A stretch of 64,000 nucleotides of DNA from Bolinopsis microptera (Eukaryota; Ctenophora; Tentaculata; Lobata; Bolinopsidae): assembly GCF_026151205.1 (NCBI RefSeq), contig NC_087073.1, forward strand, positions 680,001 through 744,000. The letters are read 5' to 3'. Positions 44,220 to 55,539 of the stretch are shown in pieces; positions within the stretch are counted from its first letter, which is position 1, and each line of letters begins with the position of its first letter. A program made the translations under genes and the position numbers. Under the pieces are notes generated by a model. It ran no database searches and was not told the origin of the DNA. It worked only from the letters and a program-made list of their open reading frames with translations.

Positions 44220-44800
44220 CTGTCAATTTTTTTCCCTCTGAACCCTCGCTCGTAGAGCTATGAGTGTGGTTCTTAACATAGCGAATCATATTCTTGTCCT
44301 TACATGTCTTACCACATTGCAATACCTCTCTTTTCTTTTCCTGGCGATGAGGTCTGCCACTCTATTTAGAAACCGCTAACATTCTTTGGACATGCCTCCA
44401 GTTGTGAGAAATACGGCTGGGGTGAAAGTGGCCTTCTCTACGTTCAACACTCTCTCCAAGTACTCATCCTTCTTCTCCTTTTCGTTCTCTTCGTATACTT
44501 CTTGAAGAGTTTTGGTCCTGTTTGATAAGCAATTGGGTGTGAAACCCTTATGTCAAGAAAGGTCTTATCAAATGGAGTCCAAACTCCTCTAGCAGATACG
44601 TCAAGCCAAGCTTGGTCACCTGTTATAGTCTTGGGGTTGAGGCAGTCACCCTCATTTACCTTCTGTAGCTGGGGTTCGACTTTCACATCATGACATACCT
44701 CACGAAGGTATGTCATTTTACCTAAGTCCAAAGCTAGCTTTGTAAAATTTACTATTATATCATAATATATCGTCAACTTTAAATATTTACAATGCAACAA
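44220..44800 (-). pseudogene. frameshifted transposon-associated protein (PD-(D/E)XK-like)
   Basis: The frame from 44800 reads LREVCHDVKVEPQLQKVNEG, then DQAWLDVSARGVWTPFDKTF and LDIRVSHPIAYQTG. Around 44500 the homology moves to another frame: EENEKEKKDEYLERVLNVEK, ATFTPAVFLTTGGMSKEC. Downstream, degraded pieces (LRTTLIALRARVQ) with stops follow. This protein type (D-x-A-x-G-x-W ... F-D-I-R ... TTGGM) is common in marine invertebrate genomes as a transposon-associated uncharacterised protein with a nuclease-like core. The copy is broken. Confidence 0.6.
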
Positions 44801-44937
44801 TTCATTAATCTGTATACACGCGTACTCCAGCCCCTACACGCATCAATTGTTATGCGGCGCACGCACGTATTATTTTATACTGTTAATAATTTATACTGTT
44901 AATAATTTGAATCATGTATTTCTAGTAGGTGCTATCA

Positions 44938-45019
44938 ATGTCGAAAGTTGGTGTATGTCGGATAACATCAGTGTTTACTATAATACTATTCACATTATCT
45001 GTTCTTGGATACTCACAAT
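44938..45019 (+). CDS. putative signal-peptide exon of an unidentified gene
   Basis: ATG followed by MSKVGVCRITSVFTIILF and TLSVLGYSQ, a typical signal peptide, ending at AAT|GTAAGT with one base of the next codon. The exon at 45719 fits in phase. Confidence 0.45.
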
Positions 45020-45226
45020 GTAAGTACTGTTATTCACAATACAATTGAATTTTGTTTCTCTTATCATGTTTTAAATCCCCAATACGATTTAGAACTGTAA
45101 ATACCATAAGGTAGGAGCCATCTAGTTATATATAGTAGTATATTGTACCTTTTTGTGAACCTTCTAAAAAAATCATATCAATTTTAAAACTCTATATTTT
45201 AAAACTCTATATTTGCTCTACTGTCT

Positions 45227-45662
45227 AATTTTTTCCCCTACTATTGCCGAAGGCAAAAAGATCGTAGGGAATAAGTAATCTGGTTTGGATATATGAGGTG
45301 GCCCGACGGTCCTACGGTGACGACAAAAGTCTGCTCCTTCGCAATATAGACCACTCCCCTATAATTATGTGTATTGGAAGCGTCTGTTATGCTGCGCGCG
45401 ACGCTAGCCATGTGTTAATTAATTACAGTGAAGTTCCTCCTTCGCAAAGTTATTTTCCGCAATTTTCTGGATTCATTTATTGTTGATGCGCGCGGCGCTA
45501 CATTGGTCAAATAAATCGTCAATTTTTACCATGCGCGAATCCCACTCATTTATTATTTTTTCCAGTCACACTTTTCACTCGAAAGAATTAATGGTACAAG
45601 ATACAAGTACATCGTAGGGAAAATTGATCGTGCGTGGTTTAACCGCGGCGAAATTCTTGTTA
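45227..45662. repeat. interspersed element, shorter copy
   Basis: Matches 32070-33000 at both ends (GCCGAAGGCAAAAAGATCGT; TTGATCGTGCGTGG ... CCGCGGCGAAATTCTTGTT) with about 500 bp of the middle absent. Shares GTGTTAATTAATT in the centre. Confidence 0.6.
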
Positions 45663-45718
45663 ATGCTGCACATGACAATATTGTATACCAGGATGTGTGA
45701 AACATTTCATTTTTCAGA

Positions 45719-45781
45719 TTACCTAACACCTCTGGATACGACAAAGTATCCCAGTGAAGAAATAACTATAGCTATGTTGTG
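45719..45781 (+). CDS. putative second exon of the same gene
   Basis: Between ATTTTTCAG and TTGT|GTGAGT. In phase with the preceding exon it reads YYLTPLDTTKYPSEEITIAM. The EITIAML strand would fit the start of a periplasmic-binding-type receptor domain, but no later exon could be fixed, and the G-tract element at 46.6 kb may have broken the gene. Confidence 0.4.
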
Positions 45782-46592
45782 TGAGTACATATATTACATT
45801 TTAAATATTTCATTATAATATGAAATTTATCATACTTAATTTGTGAGCAAACTAAGTAACGTGCTCAAACACCGTGCATATTAATTAGTCTCACCTTCAT
45901 AATGTAACTGTAATTACGAAATATTCCATGTTACAGTAGCTTGGGTAATCATTTAAGTTATGGCCAATGAAAAGAAAACATGTTTCCTTATCAGAGGTCA
46001 AACTACGTTGTTATCTGAAAAATAGGTTTGAAACAAGGACCTGAATTTTGATTTATATAATATCTCGTATCTGTTATCTCATATACCCCATATACACCAT
46101 ATAGAGTCCTGTAGGTAATTTTCAATTCAGTTGCACAGTGCAATAAAATCACCAGAATATTTCCAATTCACAGGATTTGCAAAGTAAGGAATTGGGTTCC
46201 AGCATGAGCATTGAACAATGATTTACATTGACTAGTAATAGTAATAACAAATTACTGTGTGTATTTTCATTCACCAATTGACACTGTGAGTGTGACAGTG
46301 AGCATGAACTCGGCGAATAAAAGATTTCCTATTAGGAACACAATACATTGTTCTTTTCAACACAATAATACATCTAAGATACAGCACAATAGACGCTATA
46401 AAATCGGCTGCACTAGTGCTTTGTGTATTGTGTATTGTGCATTGTGCATTTTGCATCGGCATTACTATACATTATTACACTAACAATGTGTTCTACTCTC
46501 TCCTCCACAATTGGTTTCCTCTGCAGCTATGTGATGTAGTTAGACCCCTGGATCATTTTAATGAACTGTTGAGAAATACCTGTGAAATAGAC
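45782..46592. other. region without a recognised gene
   Basis: AT-rich, with a short TGTGTATTGTGCATTGTGCA stretch. A frame near 46520-46590 (LCDVVRPLDHFNELLRNTC) after a CTCTGCAG could be an exon but is unsupported. Confidence 0.3.
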
Positions 46593-47128
46593 AGGGGGGC
46601 GGGATCATACACTTAGTATTGAACGTGACGTTGGAGTGGTGAGTCATATTTTCTTCCAAAACACAGTTAGTACTTTTGTACTAAGTGGTGGGTCTGTTGC
46701 TCATTTCCCAGAAAAAAAGTTAGTACATGGTACTGAGGGGGGTGTCCACTGTCCAACCCCAAAAAACCCATTTTACCTCAAATTTCAATTTTGGGAATGG
46801 GTTTTTTCCTTTTTTTGTAACTTTTTATCTAATTCGACTACATTGAAAACAGAATTCCTACTAAATAGTGGGTATAATTTACCCATTTCCCAATGTTTAA
46901 TGAGCTATTTAAAGCAATTTCTGGGTTAGTAATATCTTATTTTATATACCTAGACACTGTTAGTACCGCAAAAGAGGTGGGAGTCTTTATTATTATCCGA
47001 AAAAACAGTTAGTACCGCAAAGGGGGTGGGTGGGTCTTTTGAGAAATTCCAAAATTACACAAGTTAGTCGACGTCACGTCCAAAACTTAGTACCTGATCC
47101 CCCCCCCCCCCCCCCCCCCCCCCTCCCC
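46593..47128 (-). mobile_element. G-tract-bounded MITE-like element, copy 2
   Basis: The reverse complement aligns along its length with 812-1375: GATCAGGTACTAAGTT, GTACTAACTG repeats, GAAATGGGTAAATTATACCC, GTAGTCGAATTAGATAAAAA, and an end TATGATCCCGCCCC. The long C tract at 47099-47122 corresponds to the G run of copy 1. The two copies are inverted relative to each other. Confidence 0.75.
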
Positions 47129-47600
47129 CCTCAATTCAAAATGTGTACTTGTAGAGTGTACAATTTCCTATTTGGGCTATTTTTCTTCTGTTCAATGCTA
47201 AATAAGATGTTATAAACAAAAGTGATTTATATATCTTTAGTGATAACACGTTTTTATTGGCACAACTATCTACTCATTGCATACTGTAAATAGTACACTA
47301 TTACTCAAAGTGCGTTTACATTTACCTCTAGAGTTTCTTAATCAATAACTGCTAATATCCTATATGAATGAAATGTACATTATTTCATCAGTTTAACTTA
47401 AAACTTCAGTACCTGTTTAAGAAATACAGCTCTACTTGTCCTAATTAATCAGTAATCAAGCATATTCTTGATATAAATAAATCAATTAATAACAAACTGT
47501 TGGATTGAGGTTGGAGATGGAGATGGCACTCCCTCTTTACTTTCATACTAATTATAATTTATCCCAGGGTAATTATATATGTACTTAATAGATTGGGCTA
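47129..47600. other. AT-rich region without a recognised gene
   Basis: No feature recognised. Confidence 0.3.
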
Positions 47601-48676
47601 CATCTGTCCGACAGCCGAATTAAGGATTTCGGACAGATGTCGCTGTCGGACAGGAGTCGTTTTTGGCGACATCTGTCCGAATTTCAGATCATATATTTGT
47701 AATTTCGGATCACATTCGTATTTCACAAGCTCACGGGTAATCTTGTGACGTTGCTCCCATTGTTCTAATGCTGATGACGTGATCCATTGAGATGTGATCT
47801 ATCGATACGTGATTGACTATTTGAGGACAGGATCGTGCTAGCCGTACACTAATAAGCTGTCGATCACATCACAGGACACAGCCTACATGAGTACATATAG
47901 GACAGTGGTATGGAGATCAGTTATCGGAATCCAATGAACCAATCTTCAGTTTATCGCAAACAAGGCTCCCAGAACAAGCCCTTACAGACGTGAAGAAAAC
48001 CAAAGACGGGCGGGCGGGAACTACCTGAGCCACGTGTACCCAAATGGATCCGTTATGATCGACAACTTCAGATAATTGTAGATGATTACACAACTACAGC
48101 AACCCTATGGATTTCCTAAAAGCTATCGGAAATTTGGCTATGCTTTAGATTTGATTCTTTGATATTGTATTTTATTGAAGTGGCTCAGTGGCTTAGTTGG
48201 TTAATCTGCTTGTCTACTGGCCCTGACGTTGCGAGTTCGAATCCCAGTTGGGCCAAGATTTCAAAATAGATGGGCAGCCGTCACTCACCAAACCATGGTG
48301 TGAATGGTAGTGGCTCTCATTAGAGCTGCGAAAATAACACGAGTGCATATGCCTGGGGTTGCGTCCCGACTATGCTGCAGGGAAACCTGTATCGAAAGGA
48401 CCGTGGCCGCACCGCAAAAGAAAAGGAGATCGGCCCCTCGATCCTAGCTTGCTAGGTTCGCCATTGTTGTTGTTGTTGTTGTTTATTGAATTAATTTAAA
48501 TATAAAATCTAAACTATTGTCCAATTGTTACGTATACAAATTAGCAAGTAACAGTTCAGATCATGTTTCTAATTGGAAATGTGTCGTATTGAAATCAGAT
48601 CACAATTTCGGACAGATGTCGTTTTTTTCTGGTACCCTGAGGCCTGAGTCGGACAGATGTCGCTGTCGGAAAGATG
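47601..48676. mobile_element. TIR element with CGACATCTGTCCGA subterminal repeats
   Basis: The left end CATCTGTCCGACAGC and right end GCTGTCGGAAAGATG are inverted repeats. Further CGACATCTGTCCGA motifs lie in both orientations inside each end (47629-47690 and 48602-48672). It has no transposase. A SINE is inserted in the middle, so this element is the older of the two. Confidence 0.65.
48180..48481 (+). mobile_element. tRNA-derived SINE
   Basis: The 302-bp element begins with a tRNA-like head with box A TGGCTTAGTTGG (about 48189) and box B GAGTTCGAATC (48233-48243), the RNA polymerase III promoter elements. A non-tRNA body and a (TTG)n tail follow. TTTATTGAA flanks it on both sides (48171-48179 and 48482-48490) as target duplication. 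Confidence 0.82.
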
Positions 48677-48919
48677 TCGTGTTATATCATATTCCAGATT
48701 AAATTCCTATTGCAATATTAAATGTTACAATGGAGTTTCTGACGTGTTCACAAACACTAGTTTAGGCAATTCGATGTTGAATTACTAATTTTGGCGACGG
48801 AATCATGAGTATTAACAGTATGGTATACCATCTGCAAAGTTACAGTTTTCATGGTTATGTTATTTAAACTTATAAGACCCAACGTATGAGTACTGATGTT
48901 TGCCCCCGGCTCTCCCCTT

Positions 48920-49197
48920 ACATAATAATTTTTTAAAGATCTCACTCACGCTCACGTACGATTCTTTGTTCGTATCATAATTGTTATTAAAAATTGTTTA
49001 TTTATACAAAGGGGAAAAAAGGCAGCTTATTGGTGCATTTGAAGCAGTGCGATCGATCGCACATAATAATTTTTAAAAGATCTCACTCACGCTTACGTAC
49101 GATTCTTTGTTTTTATCACTATTATTATTCAAATTTGTTTATTTATACAAAGAAAAATAAAGCCAGCTTATTGGTGCATTTGAAGCAGTGCGATCTA
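48920..49197. repeat. two-copy tandem duplication, ~140 bp
   Basis: ACATAATAATTTTT, GATCTCACTCACGC, GATTCTTTGTT and TTGAAGCAGTGCGATC recur in the same order at 48920-49060 and 49061-49197. Confidence 0.85.
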
Positions 49198-49248
49198 AAA
49201 TAAGCAAAATAAAATATACGGTGCACTTTGAGCGTATAAGAAATATCA

Positions 49249-49340
49249 ATTTGGGCGAGGGCATCACAATTTATTCATATTTATATATGAATAAATTGTG
49301 CTGCCCTCGTCCAAATACTTATATATAATAATATAAGTAT
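49249..49340. repeat. inverted repeat upstream of the LDLa receptor
   Basis: ATTTGGGCGAGGGC ... ACAATTTATTCATAT is followed by its near-perfect complement to 49316 (two mismatches), then a second small hairpin AATACTTATAT ... ATATAAGTATT. It ends about 75 bp before the receptor start codon. Confidence 0.75.
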
Positions 49341-49413
49341 TCCTTCTATATCTGAGAAGTGAGAATGCACAGCAGGTTACTGTCAACTCAGTGATGTCGG
49401 TCTGATCTGAGCT

Positions 49414-51696
49414 ATGAGGGACGGAGCACTCACAACTAAAGTTGTTCTTTTGCTCGCATTTTTCACCACCACCCGACTAAGCGTGATAACGACCCATCTA
49501 AGGGGCTTATCAGATTTCAAGCAGGAGCTTTCAGAGTCAACAGTTCTTGATTTCAGTATAGATGAAAATCTAGCTGATCGTTGCTTTGGACAGACCTTTA
49601 TTTACTTGCAACTGAACCCTAAAATCCTAGAAATCACACACGATCTTGCCGAGGGTGACAATCTAATTTGTGATTTCAATTTTGATTTTACATTTTTGAA
49701 AACAAGAGAATTGGCAGCATATACAGATTCTGGACTGCCGCCTGATTTTCGAGACGAAGACACTTGGTTCATTTGCAAGCTAAACAACACCTCCCAAATC
49801 TGTGACGGATATTCCCAATGCCTTACCGACGAATGCAATTGTCTTGGTAACCAATCGCCTGTTTTCTACTGTGCAGACGGTTCGGGCTGTGTCGCGATGG
49901 ATAATCTCTGTGACAAAATTCAGGATTGTACTGATGGATCTGATGAATGTTTCTGTACCGATTACTTTGTACTTTCGGTTTCAGGAACCGCTGACAAGAT
50001 ATGTGTTACAGAAGATCGGTATTGCCAGGAGAATGCGTACCGTTCATCCAAGTACTCCATCGAGGTAGGGAATCCCAATTTATGTAATGAAAAGCAAGAT
50101 TTTGCCACGCATTTAAGCTCACTTCATACATGTTTATTAAAGTATCAACCACAACAATATAATATAACGATGGCAGAGTTTTGCCGTGTCAACTGCAAAC
50201 ATGTCGACGGATTTGAGAAGGGCTGGGAGAACTTCTGTGTCCATATCGGGATAGGATATCCTGTACCTCATGTGTTTCGCTGCAACCCGAAGGATTTCAC
50301 AGAAACATATTCCCTACACTATATGTGTGATGGGGAGGTAAATTGCGACAACCAAGCGGACGAGATTGGGTGTCCAGGACGGTTCTATTGCAGTCCTAAT
50401 GAGACTGCTGAGTGGGTTGGTAACGACAAGGTTTGTGATAACGTGAAGGATTGTATCAATGGAGCTGATGAATGTGGAACATGCCAGTTTGAAGAGCTGT
50501 CTTCCTCTGATTTCCTGATCAAATCGAACTTTGTCTTCACTGTAACGATCATCATGGGCATCTTGATAGTTATAATGAACATGAAAGAGGGTTACAAATG
50601 TTGGACTATGAAGTGCACCTCTAAAGTAAAACAGGTTGACAACGTGTTTTTGATGCAAATTTTCTTCCATGATACCCTGATGGGAGTATATTTGTGTTGT
50701 ATAGTAATGGCAGCTTTAGTTCTCGGGAATAAAGGCGAGTACTGTCAGCTGGAAGAAATGTGGAGAGCCAGTCCATTCTGTTCTATTCTTGGAGTCCTAT
50801 TTTCCTTCTCGTCTCACGGCTCGCTTATGTTGATAGCTTCCATAAGCATCACCAGGTTTCTGTCATGCCACAGCATAGTGGTTGATATTAGAGTGAGAGT
50901 CATCGTTATGTGGCTCACTTTTCTGAATATCCTCAATTTACTACACTCGGTTCTTCCTTTGATGCCAGTCTCGTCGATTAGAGATATTTTCAGAACGAAA
51001 ATATTCTTTAGTCACTTGGATCAAAATCCTTTCTTCGGCACAAATCCCATTAACCGGTCTCGTCTTGCTATGGTTCACAAGGGAATGCTCCACAGAGATG
51101 ATGATGATATCTACAGAATGATCAGCGACCTGAGTAATGTCACGTCAAATAGGGAGATCTTTGATGTCACAGAGATTAGCTACTACGGTAATACAGGTTT
51201 CTGTGTCCACAACATATTCAAATCCCAAGACTCCTATGAGATCTATATAATCCTCTACTGCACAAGTATCGTGGTCCTACTTAGTATTGTCATCACCGCA
51301 TACATTAAGATCATTCTAAAACAGAGGAAATCAAATGAGGCGGTAGTTCCAAGGGGAGGGGAAGGTCAGGACTCCGTCCGAGTCCAGCTAACTTTAAAGG
51401 TGGCTCTGATGGTGGGATCACAGCTTATCTGCTGGACTCCCTTCATTCTCACCGTCCTGTATTTCCAATACATCTCCAAGGAGCCAGCTTCTACAACAGT
51501 ATTTGAGATCTTTGCACTAGTGGTGATCCCGATTAACAGCTTCCTGAATCCTGTGTTCCACAGCGAGCTCTACAAGACAGCATCGCTAGCAGTCTGGAAG
51601 AAGTGGAGACAGTTTGTAGACTGCTTAACACCCATGCAACTACCGAATGAGAATGAGAATACCTTACAAAACCTGAGAATACCTGACAAAACCTGA
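49414..51696 (+). CDS. LDLa-repeat containing rhodopsin-type GPCR
   Basis: A single uninterrupted frame of 760 aa. Residues 1-25 form a signal peptide (KVVLLLAFFTTT). The ectodomain (~26-360) is Cys-rich with LDL-receptor class A modules: CVAMDNLCDKIQDCTDGSDE (~160-180), YMCDGEVNCDNQADEIGC (~300-320) and KVCDNVKDCINGADECG (~340-355). The D-x-S/A-D-E calcium signature is visible in the first and close variants in the others. Seven helices follow (~368-720). TM3 ends SISITRFLSC, with TRF at the DRY position. TM6 is ICWTPFILTV (CWxP). TM7 is INSFLNPVFH (NPxxY variant). The arrangement recalls snail GRL101 and relaxin-type receptors without leucine-rich repeats. The last 15 codons and the stop come from the adjoining 20-bp array. 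Confidence 0.87.
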   Translation: MRDGALTTKVVLLLAFFTTTRLSVITTHLRGLSDFKQELSESTVLDFSIDENLADRCFGQTFIYLQLNPKILEITHDLAEGDNLICDFNFDFTFLKTRELAAYTDSGLPPDFRDEDTWFICKLNNTSQICDGYSQCLTDECNCLGNQSPVFYCADGSGCVAMDNLCDKIQDCTDGSDECFCTDYFVLSVSGTADKICVTEDRYCQENAYRSSKYSIEVGNPNLCNEKQDFATHLSSLHTCLLKYQPQQYNITMAEFCRVNCKHVDGFEKGWENFCVHIGIGYPVPHVFRCNPKDFTETYSLHYMCDGEVNCDNQADEIGCPGRFYCSPNETAEWVGNDKVCDNVKDCINGADECGTCQFEELSSSDFLIKSNFVFTVTIIMGILIVIMNMKEGYKCWTMKCTSKVKQVDNVFLMQIFFHDTLMGVYLCCIVMAALVLGNKGEYCQLEEMWRASPFCSILGVLFSFSSHGSLMLIASISITRFLSCHSIVVDIRVRVIVMWLTFLNILNLLHSVLPLMPVSSIRDIFRTKIFFSHLDQNPFFGTNPINRSRLAMVHKGMLHRDDDDIYRMISDLSNVTSNREIFDVTEISYYGNTGFCVHNIFKSQDSYEIYIILYCTSIVVLLSIVITAYIKIILKQRKSNEAVVPRGGEGQDSVRVQLTLKVALMVGSQLICWTPFILTVLYFQYISKEPASTTVFEIFALVVIPINSFLNPVFHSELYKTASLAVWKKWRQFVDCLTPMQLPNENENTLQNLRIPDKT

Positions 51697-52275
51697 GAAT
51701 ACCTGACAAAACCTGAGAATACCGGACAAAACCTGACAATACCAGACAAAACCTGAGAATACCGGACAAAACCTGAGAATACCGGACAAAACCTGAGAAT
51801 ACCTGACAAAACCTTCGAGAATACCTGACAAAACCTGAGAATACCGGACAAAACCTGAGAATACCGGACAATACCTGACAATACCGGACAAAACCTGACA
51901 ATACCGGACAAAACCTGATAATACCGGACAAAACCTGAGAATACCTGACAAAACCTGAGAATACCGGACAAAACCTGAGAATACCAGACAAAACCTGAGA
52001 ATACCGGACAAAACCTGAGAATACCGGACAAAACCTGAGAATACCTGACAAAACCTTCGAGAATACCTGACAAAACCTGAGAATACCGGACAAAACCTGA
52101 GAATACCGGACAATACCTGACAATACCGGACAAAACCTGACAATACCGGACAAAACCTGAGAATACCTGACAAAACCTGACAATACCGGACAAAACCTGA
52201 GAATACCTGACAAAACCTGAGAATACCTGACAAAACCTGACAAAACCTGACAAAACCTGAGAATACCTGACAAAA
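51643..52275. repeat. 20-bp minisatellite, ~31 copies
   Basis: Units GAGAATACCTGACAAAACCT and GACAATACCGGACAAAACCT alternate in irregular blocks. Its first units are translated as the end of the LDLa receptor. Open frames on the minus strand are by-products of the repeat. Confidence 0.94.
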
Positions 52276-53532
52276 CGCAACAATTTTGAAGCTTGGATTT
52301 TGGAAACCATCAGATTGAGATATTAAGTAGAGAGAAGGAGTAGGTCACCATGTGAAAGACGATTAGAAATCAGATGAAGAAAAACTCTAATATAAGGGGG
52401 GTGACACGTCCGTCTAATGTAAGACACAAAAAAGAAAAGGACAATTGACAAAAACAAAAGAGAGACTACACCGAACATCTGACAATTAACAGATCAAAAA
52501 CTCCTAGAATTTCACATTTGTTCCCATATTCAGAAAGTTTTAAATCTCCTCAATATCAAGTTCTAAATATTTCACCGTTGATTCCAGACTTCCTCCAAAA
52601 CTTTTGTTAACTTGAGAATACGATTTTCGAATCGAACCGTTGGCTTGGTTTCGTTTCTTTGTTTGTTCACTATTGGTGAACAACTAAGGTATCGTATACA
52701 TTTTGTTCGCTGATTAACTGTCCCAGTTTTTAAGATATTAACTTTTAATAAAATTGCTGTACATTTTTCTTCGCACTGCAAAGTGCTACCTTTGGATTTC
52801 CAGTTATAAACATTAATGACCTTTTTAAGGTAAAAACGTTTAAATCATTATCATTTTTTTTTAATGAGATTTTCTTTTAGAAAGAACTGGATTTGATAAC
52901 CATTGCCTCATTATATATTCTAGTTTTATCAGTTATATGACTTTCTAAATCTCACGATACACTTTTTTTACTTCTTGTCCCCCTAAATATTTTTTTAGAG
53001 AGGCTGGGCCTGGTTGGCCCACGAGAGGATAGCATATGGATGCTTTGCCTACCTCTGGGGTATGGCAGTCCTGTGGGAGGATGCCAGTGGAATCAAGATG
53101 TGTAATCAAGGATGATGGTAAGTGTTGTGGGGTGTGTTATAGATAAACGCTTAAGTGGTGGTTGAGTGTGGAAGAGAGGGGCGAAACAAGACGGCGTTAA
53201 AATAGTCGCTATGTTCTCTGGCACAATTAAGCGTTTAGTGTGGTTTCTCCCTAAATATGCTCACTCAGATACTGGAACCCACAAAAAATAAATGATTTTT
53301 GATTTGAAACTTTTACAAAGTAGCAAGTATACAGCAAATCGAACAACCATGTAAAATGGGCGGAAATGTATAAATGCTTAAAAGCGTGGGTCAGTGAAAC
53401 AAGTAAAGAGGAAAACTTTCAAAACAGGAGTTTTTTGACCGCCCAAAGTCTCAGTTACGTCACCTCCACCTAGTAATAAAATGATGAAATGTGAAAAGTG
53501 TGAAACAATCAAATAATAATGTATGTATATAC
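52276..53532. other. region without a recognised gene
   Basis: AT-rich. A possible plus-strand exon (52999-53117, WAWLAHERIAYGCFAYLWGM) lies between TTTTTTTAG and GTAAGT, but it ends in a stop and has no recognised relative. Confidence 0.3.
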
Positions 53533-53625
53533 AGAGTTTTCGGACGTTATCTGTATTTGAGAGACAATTATATTATATATTATAATATAATTGTCTCTCA
53601 AATACAGATAACGTCCGAAAACTCT
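53533..53625. repeat. perfect palindrome, 45-bp arms
   Basis: AGAGTTTTCGGACGTTATCT, GTATTTGAGAGACAATTATA and the next bases are followed immediately by the exact complement, with almost no loop. It could be a minimal foldback element. Confidence 0.9.
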
Positions 53626-54245
53626 TAAGATTCTCCTACATATTATACTGATCGGTGTCCGAGAAACATGAATTACTTCATGGTGGTTTCTTAACCCGGC
53701 TACAGACCTTCCCGTTACGGATGTAGTGGTCGAGATGAGTCTGTTCAGCCCTCTTCTTCTTCAGGTCAGTTACCACGTCCTTCCTCAATGATAAATCCAT
53801 ACATCTTTGTGTGCCTCAGCTAGCCTCAGCCTCCATGTTTTCATCAGGACCCACAAAAAAAATAAAAATAAAAATCTGAAGCACTGGAAATTAACAAATC
53901 AACATGCCACTTCACTTACAGCGCAAGAAAAACGAACTTTCAAACATCCTGAGGTAATTTGAGGAAACGAACGTAAAAAAACTTATTCTAAGCTTTAGAA
54001 AAGTAGGAAGAAATGTTCCAACCTAGGAATCAACTACGAGAAATGCAGTAACCTGGGGGGGGGGGGGGGGGGCTACCATCGCTCAATAATTGGTTTAGTA
54101 TCGAGGTTACATATTTTTCATTTCCTACCTTGAACATTAAAGCTGGCTAAAGCAACCATTCGATACTCCACTTTGTGTCATTAAATTGTAGAGTGAATAT
54201 ATTAAAATATTACTCTGTTTGTAACATCCCCCCCCCCCCCCCCCC
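53626..54245. other. region without a firm gene; C/G tracts
   Basis: Holds a G tract (54055-54072) and a C tract (54229-54245). On the minus strand, 53680-53820 has a short frame (MDLSLRKDVVTDLKKKRAEQ) that could be a last exon but has no supporting partner. Confidence 0.3.
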
Positions 54246-54338
54246 GAACATTCCAGTACATTGTGCAATACATTCCAGTACATTGTGCAACACATTCCAG
54301 TACATTGTGCAACACATTCCAGTACATTGTGCAACACT
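54246..54338. repeat. 22-bp repeat, 4 copies
   Basis: Unit CATTCCAGTACATTGTGCAA plus CA, four times after a C tract. Confidence 0.9.
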
Positions 54339-55539
54339 TTGGGATAAATTTAAAATTTGGAAGTATTTAGAACACGCAGGAGTCGATATTATATACATGA
54401 TTATAAGTTCGAAAACTACACTATACAGTGTGTCTGTTCAATTTGAATGCAAGTATCATAATCACTACTTTGATGTTGACCCAAATTATTACATAATATC
54501 TTCACACAATTGTTACTGCAGTTTTACGGAACTCTAAATGCTGATAATAAATACACTTGCAGGTATAACCACCCGTACTCACACTTAGTATTGAGTCAGT
54601 TCATTTTCCAATACAAGATTTGGGACGGGTTTTATAACCAACCAACCAATATCAAATGATGGAATAGTTCGCTGTTTATTAGTCTCATGATTGAAATACT
54701 GATAGTTAGATAATATCCGGTTGGAAGAGACAAGGACAAATGAAACAGGAAGTTAGGAATGTAGGCAAATTTTCGGCGTCAACGCCATCTTCAGGCTGAA
54801 ATTGGTACAAATGTTAGTATACAATTATAAATGGTTCTACACTAGTTAGAATGCTAAATTAAAATTACACACACTGAATACAGGTTACATCAAATGGTAT
54901 ATGACATAAAATGGTGATGTACACACGTTTCACACTCTGTACAAGTACATAATATCTACCGAACACGCCTTTGCCATTGAGACAAGAAGAGAATCTACAG
55001 TATAATCATTCTTCAATTAACACACAATGTAAAATGTATTATTGTTTAGTTCAGTTCATTAATTTATTAATTAAAATGTTTTATCTTTACCTTTATTTAG
55101 TGATAAGATATTTAATACTTATATGGTATAAAGTTATATACCGAAGTTGACTGTAAAGCTATGTAACATAATACTTTGACATTATATCAATAAAACATGA
55201 CATGCTGCACACAAGCACATGTAGATATTTGTATTGTAATTTGTACACAACGATATCATTCGAAACACGCGCTGTAAATTTTAACACCGATTTTGGAGCA
55301 TGATAACACATGTGTTACCAGGGTTACTAGTAGTGTAACTATAGTAACTAGTGGGTAATTTACCAATATCACTTGGTCACCTTCGTTTTGAGACAAGAAA
55401 TGTAATGTTTCATTCATTTTTATTTAAAATTTATTGTTCAATGATATGACGCTATGAAGGTGACAGTGTAGAAACTTTTCAAATAAATTGACATTGCACA
55501 TTCCGATGCTATTCTACTGATGTTACTCTCGAGATTACC
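54339..55539. other. AT-rich region without a recognised gene
   Basis: No gene. At 55308-55334 there is a single copy of the motif TGTGTTACCAGGGTTACTAG that forms the array at 59.9-60.3 kb. Confidence 0.35.

Noticed and set aside
51533-52310. Three minus-strand frames of VRYSQVLSGIL-like repeats
   Set aside because: Translations of the 20-bp minisatellite opposite the receptor end.
52999-53117. Candidate plus-strand exon between TTTTTTTAG and GTAAGT
   Set aside because: Ends in a stop just before the donor and no partner exon or homolog was recognised.
53680-53820. Candidate minus-strand terminal exon (MDLSLRKDVV frame)
   Set aside because: No clear acceptor in the right phase and no neighbouring exon.
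54175-54537. Plus-strand 120-aa frame
   Set aside because: Built from a C tract and the 22-bp repeat; the rest has no recognisable domain.
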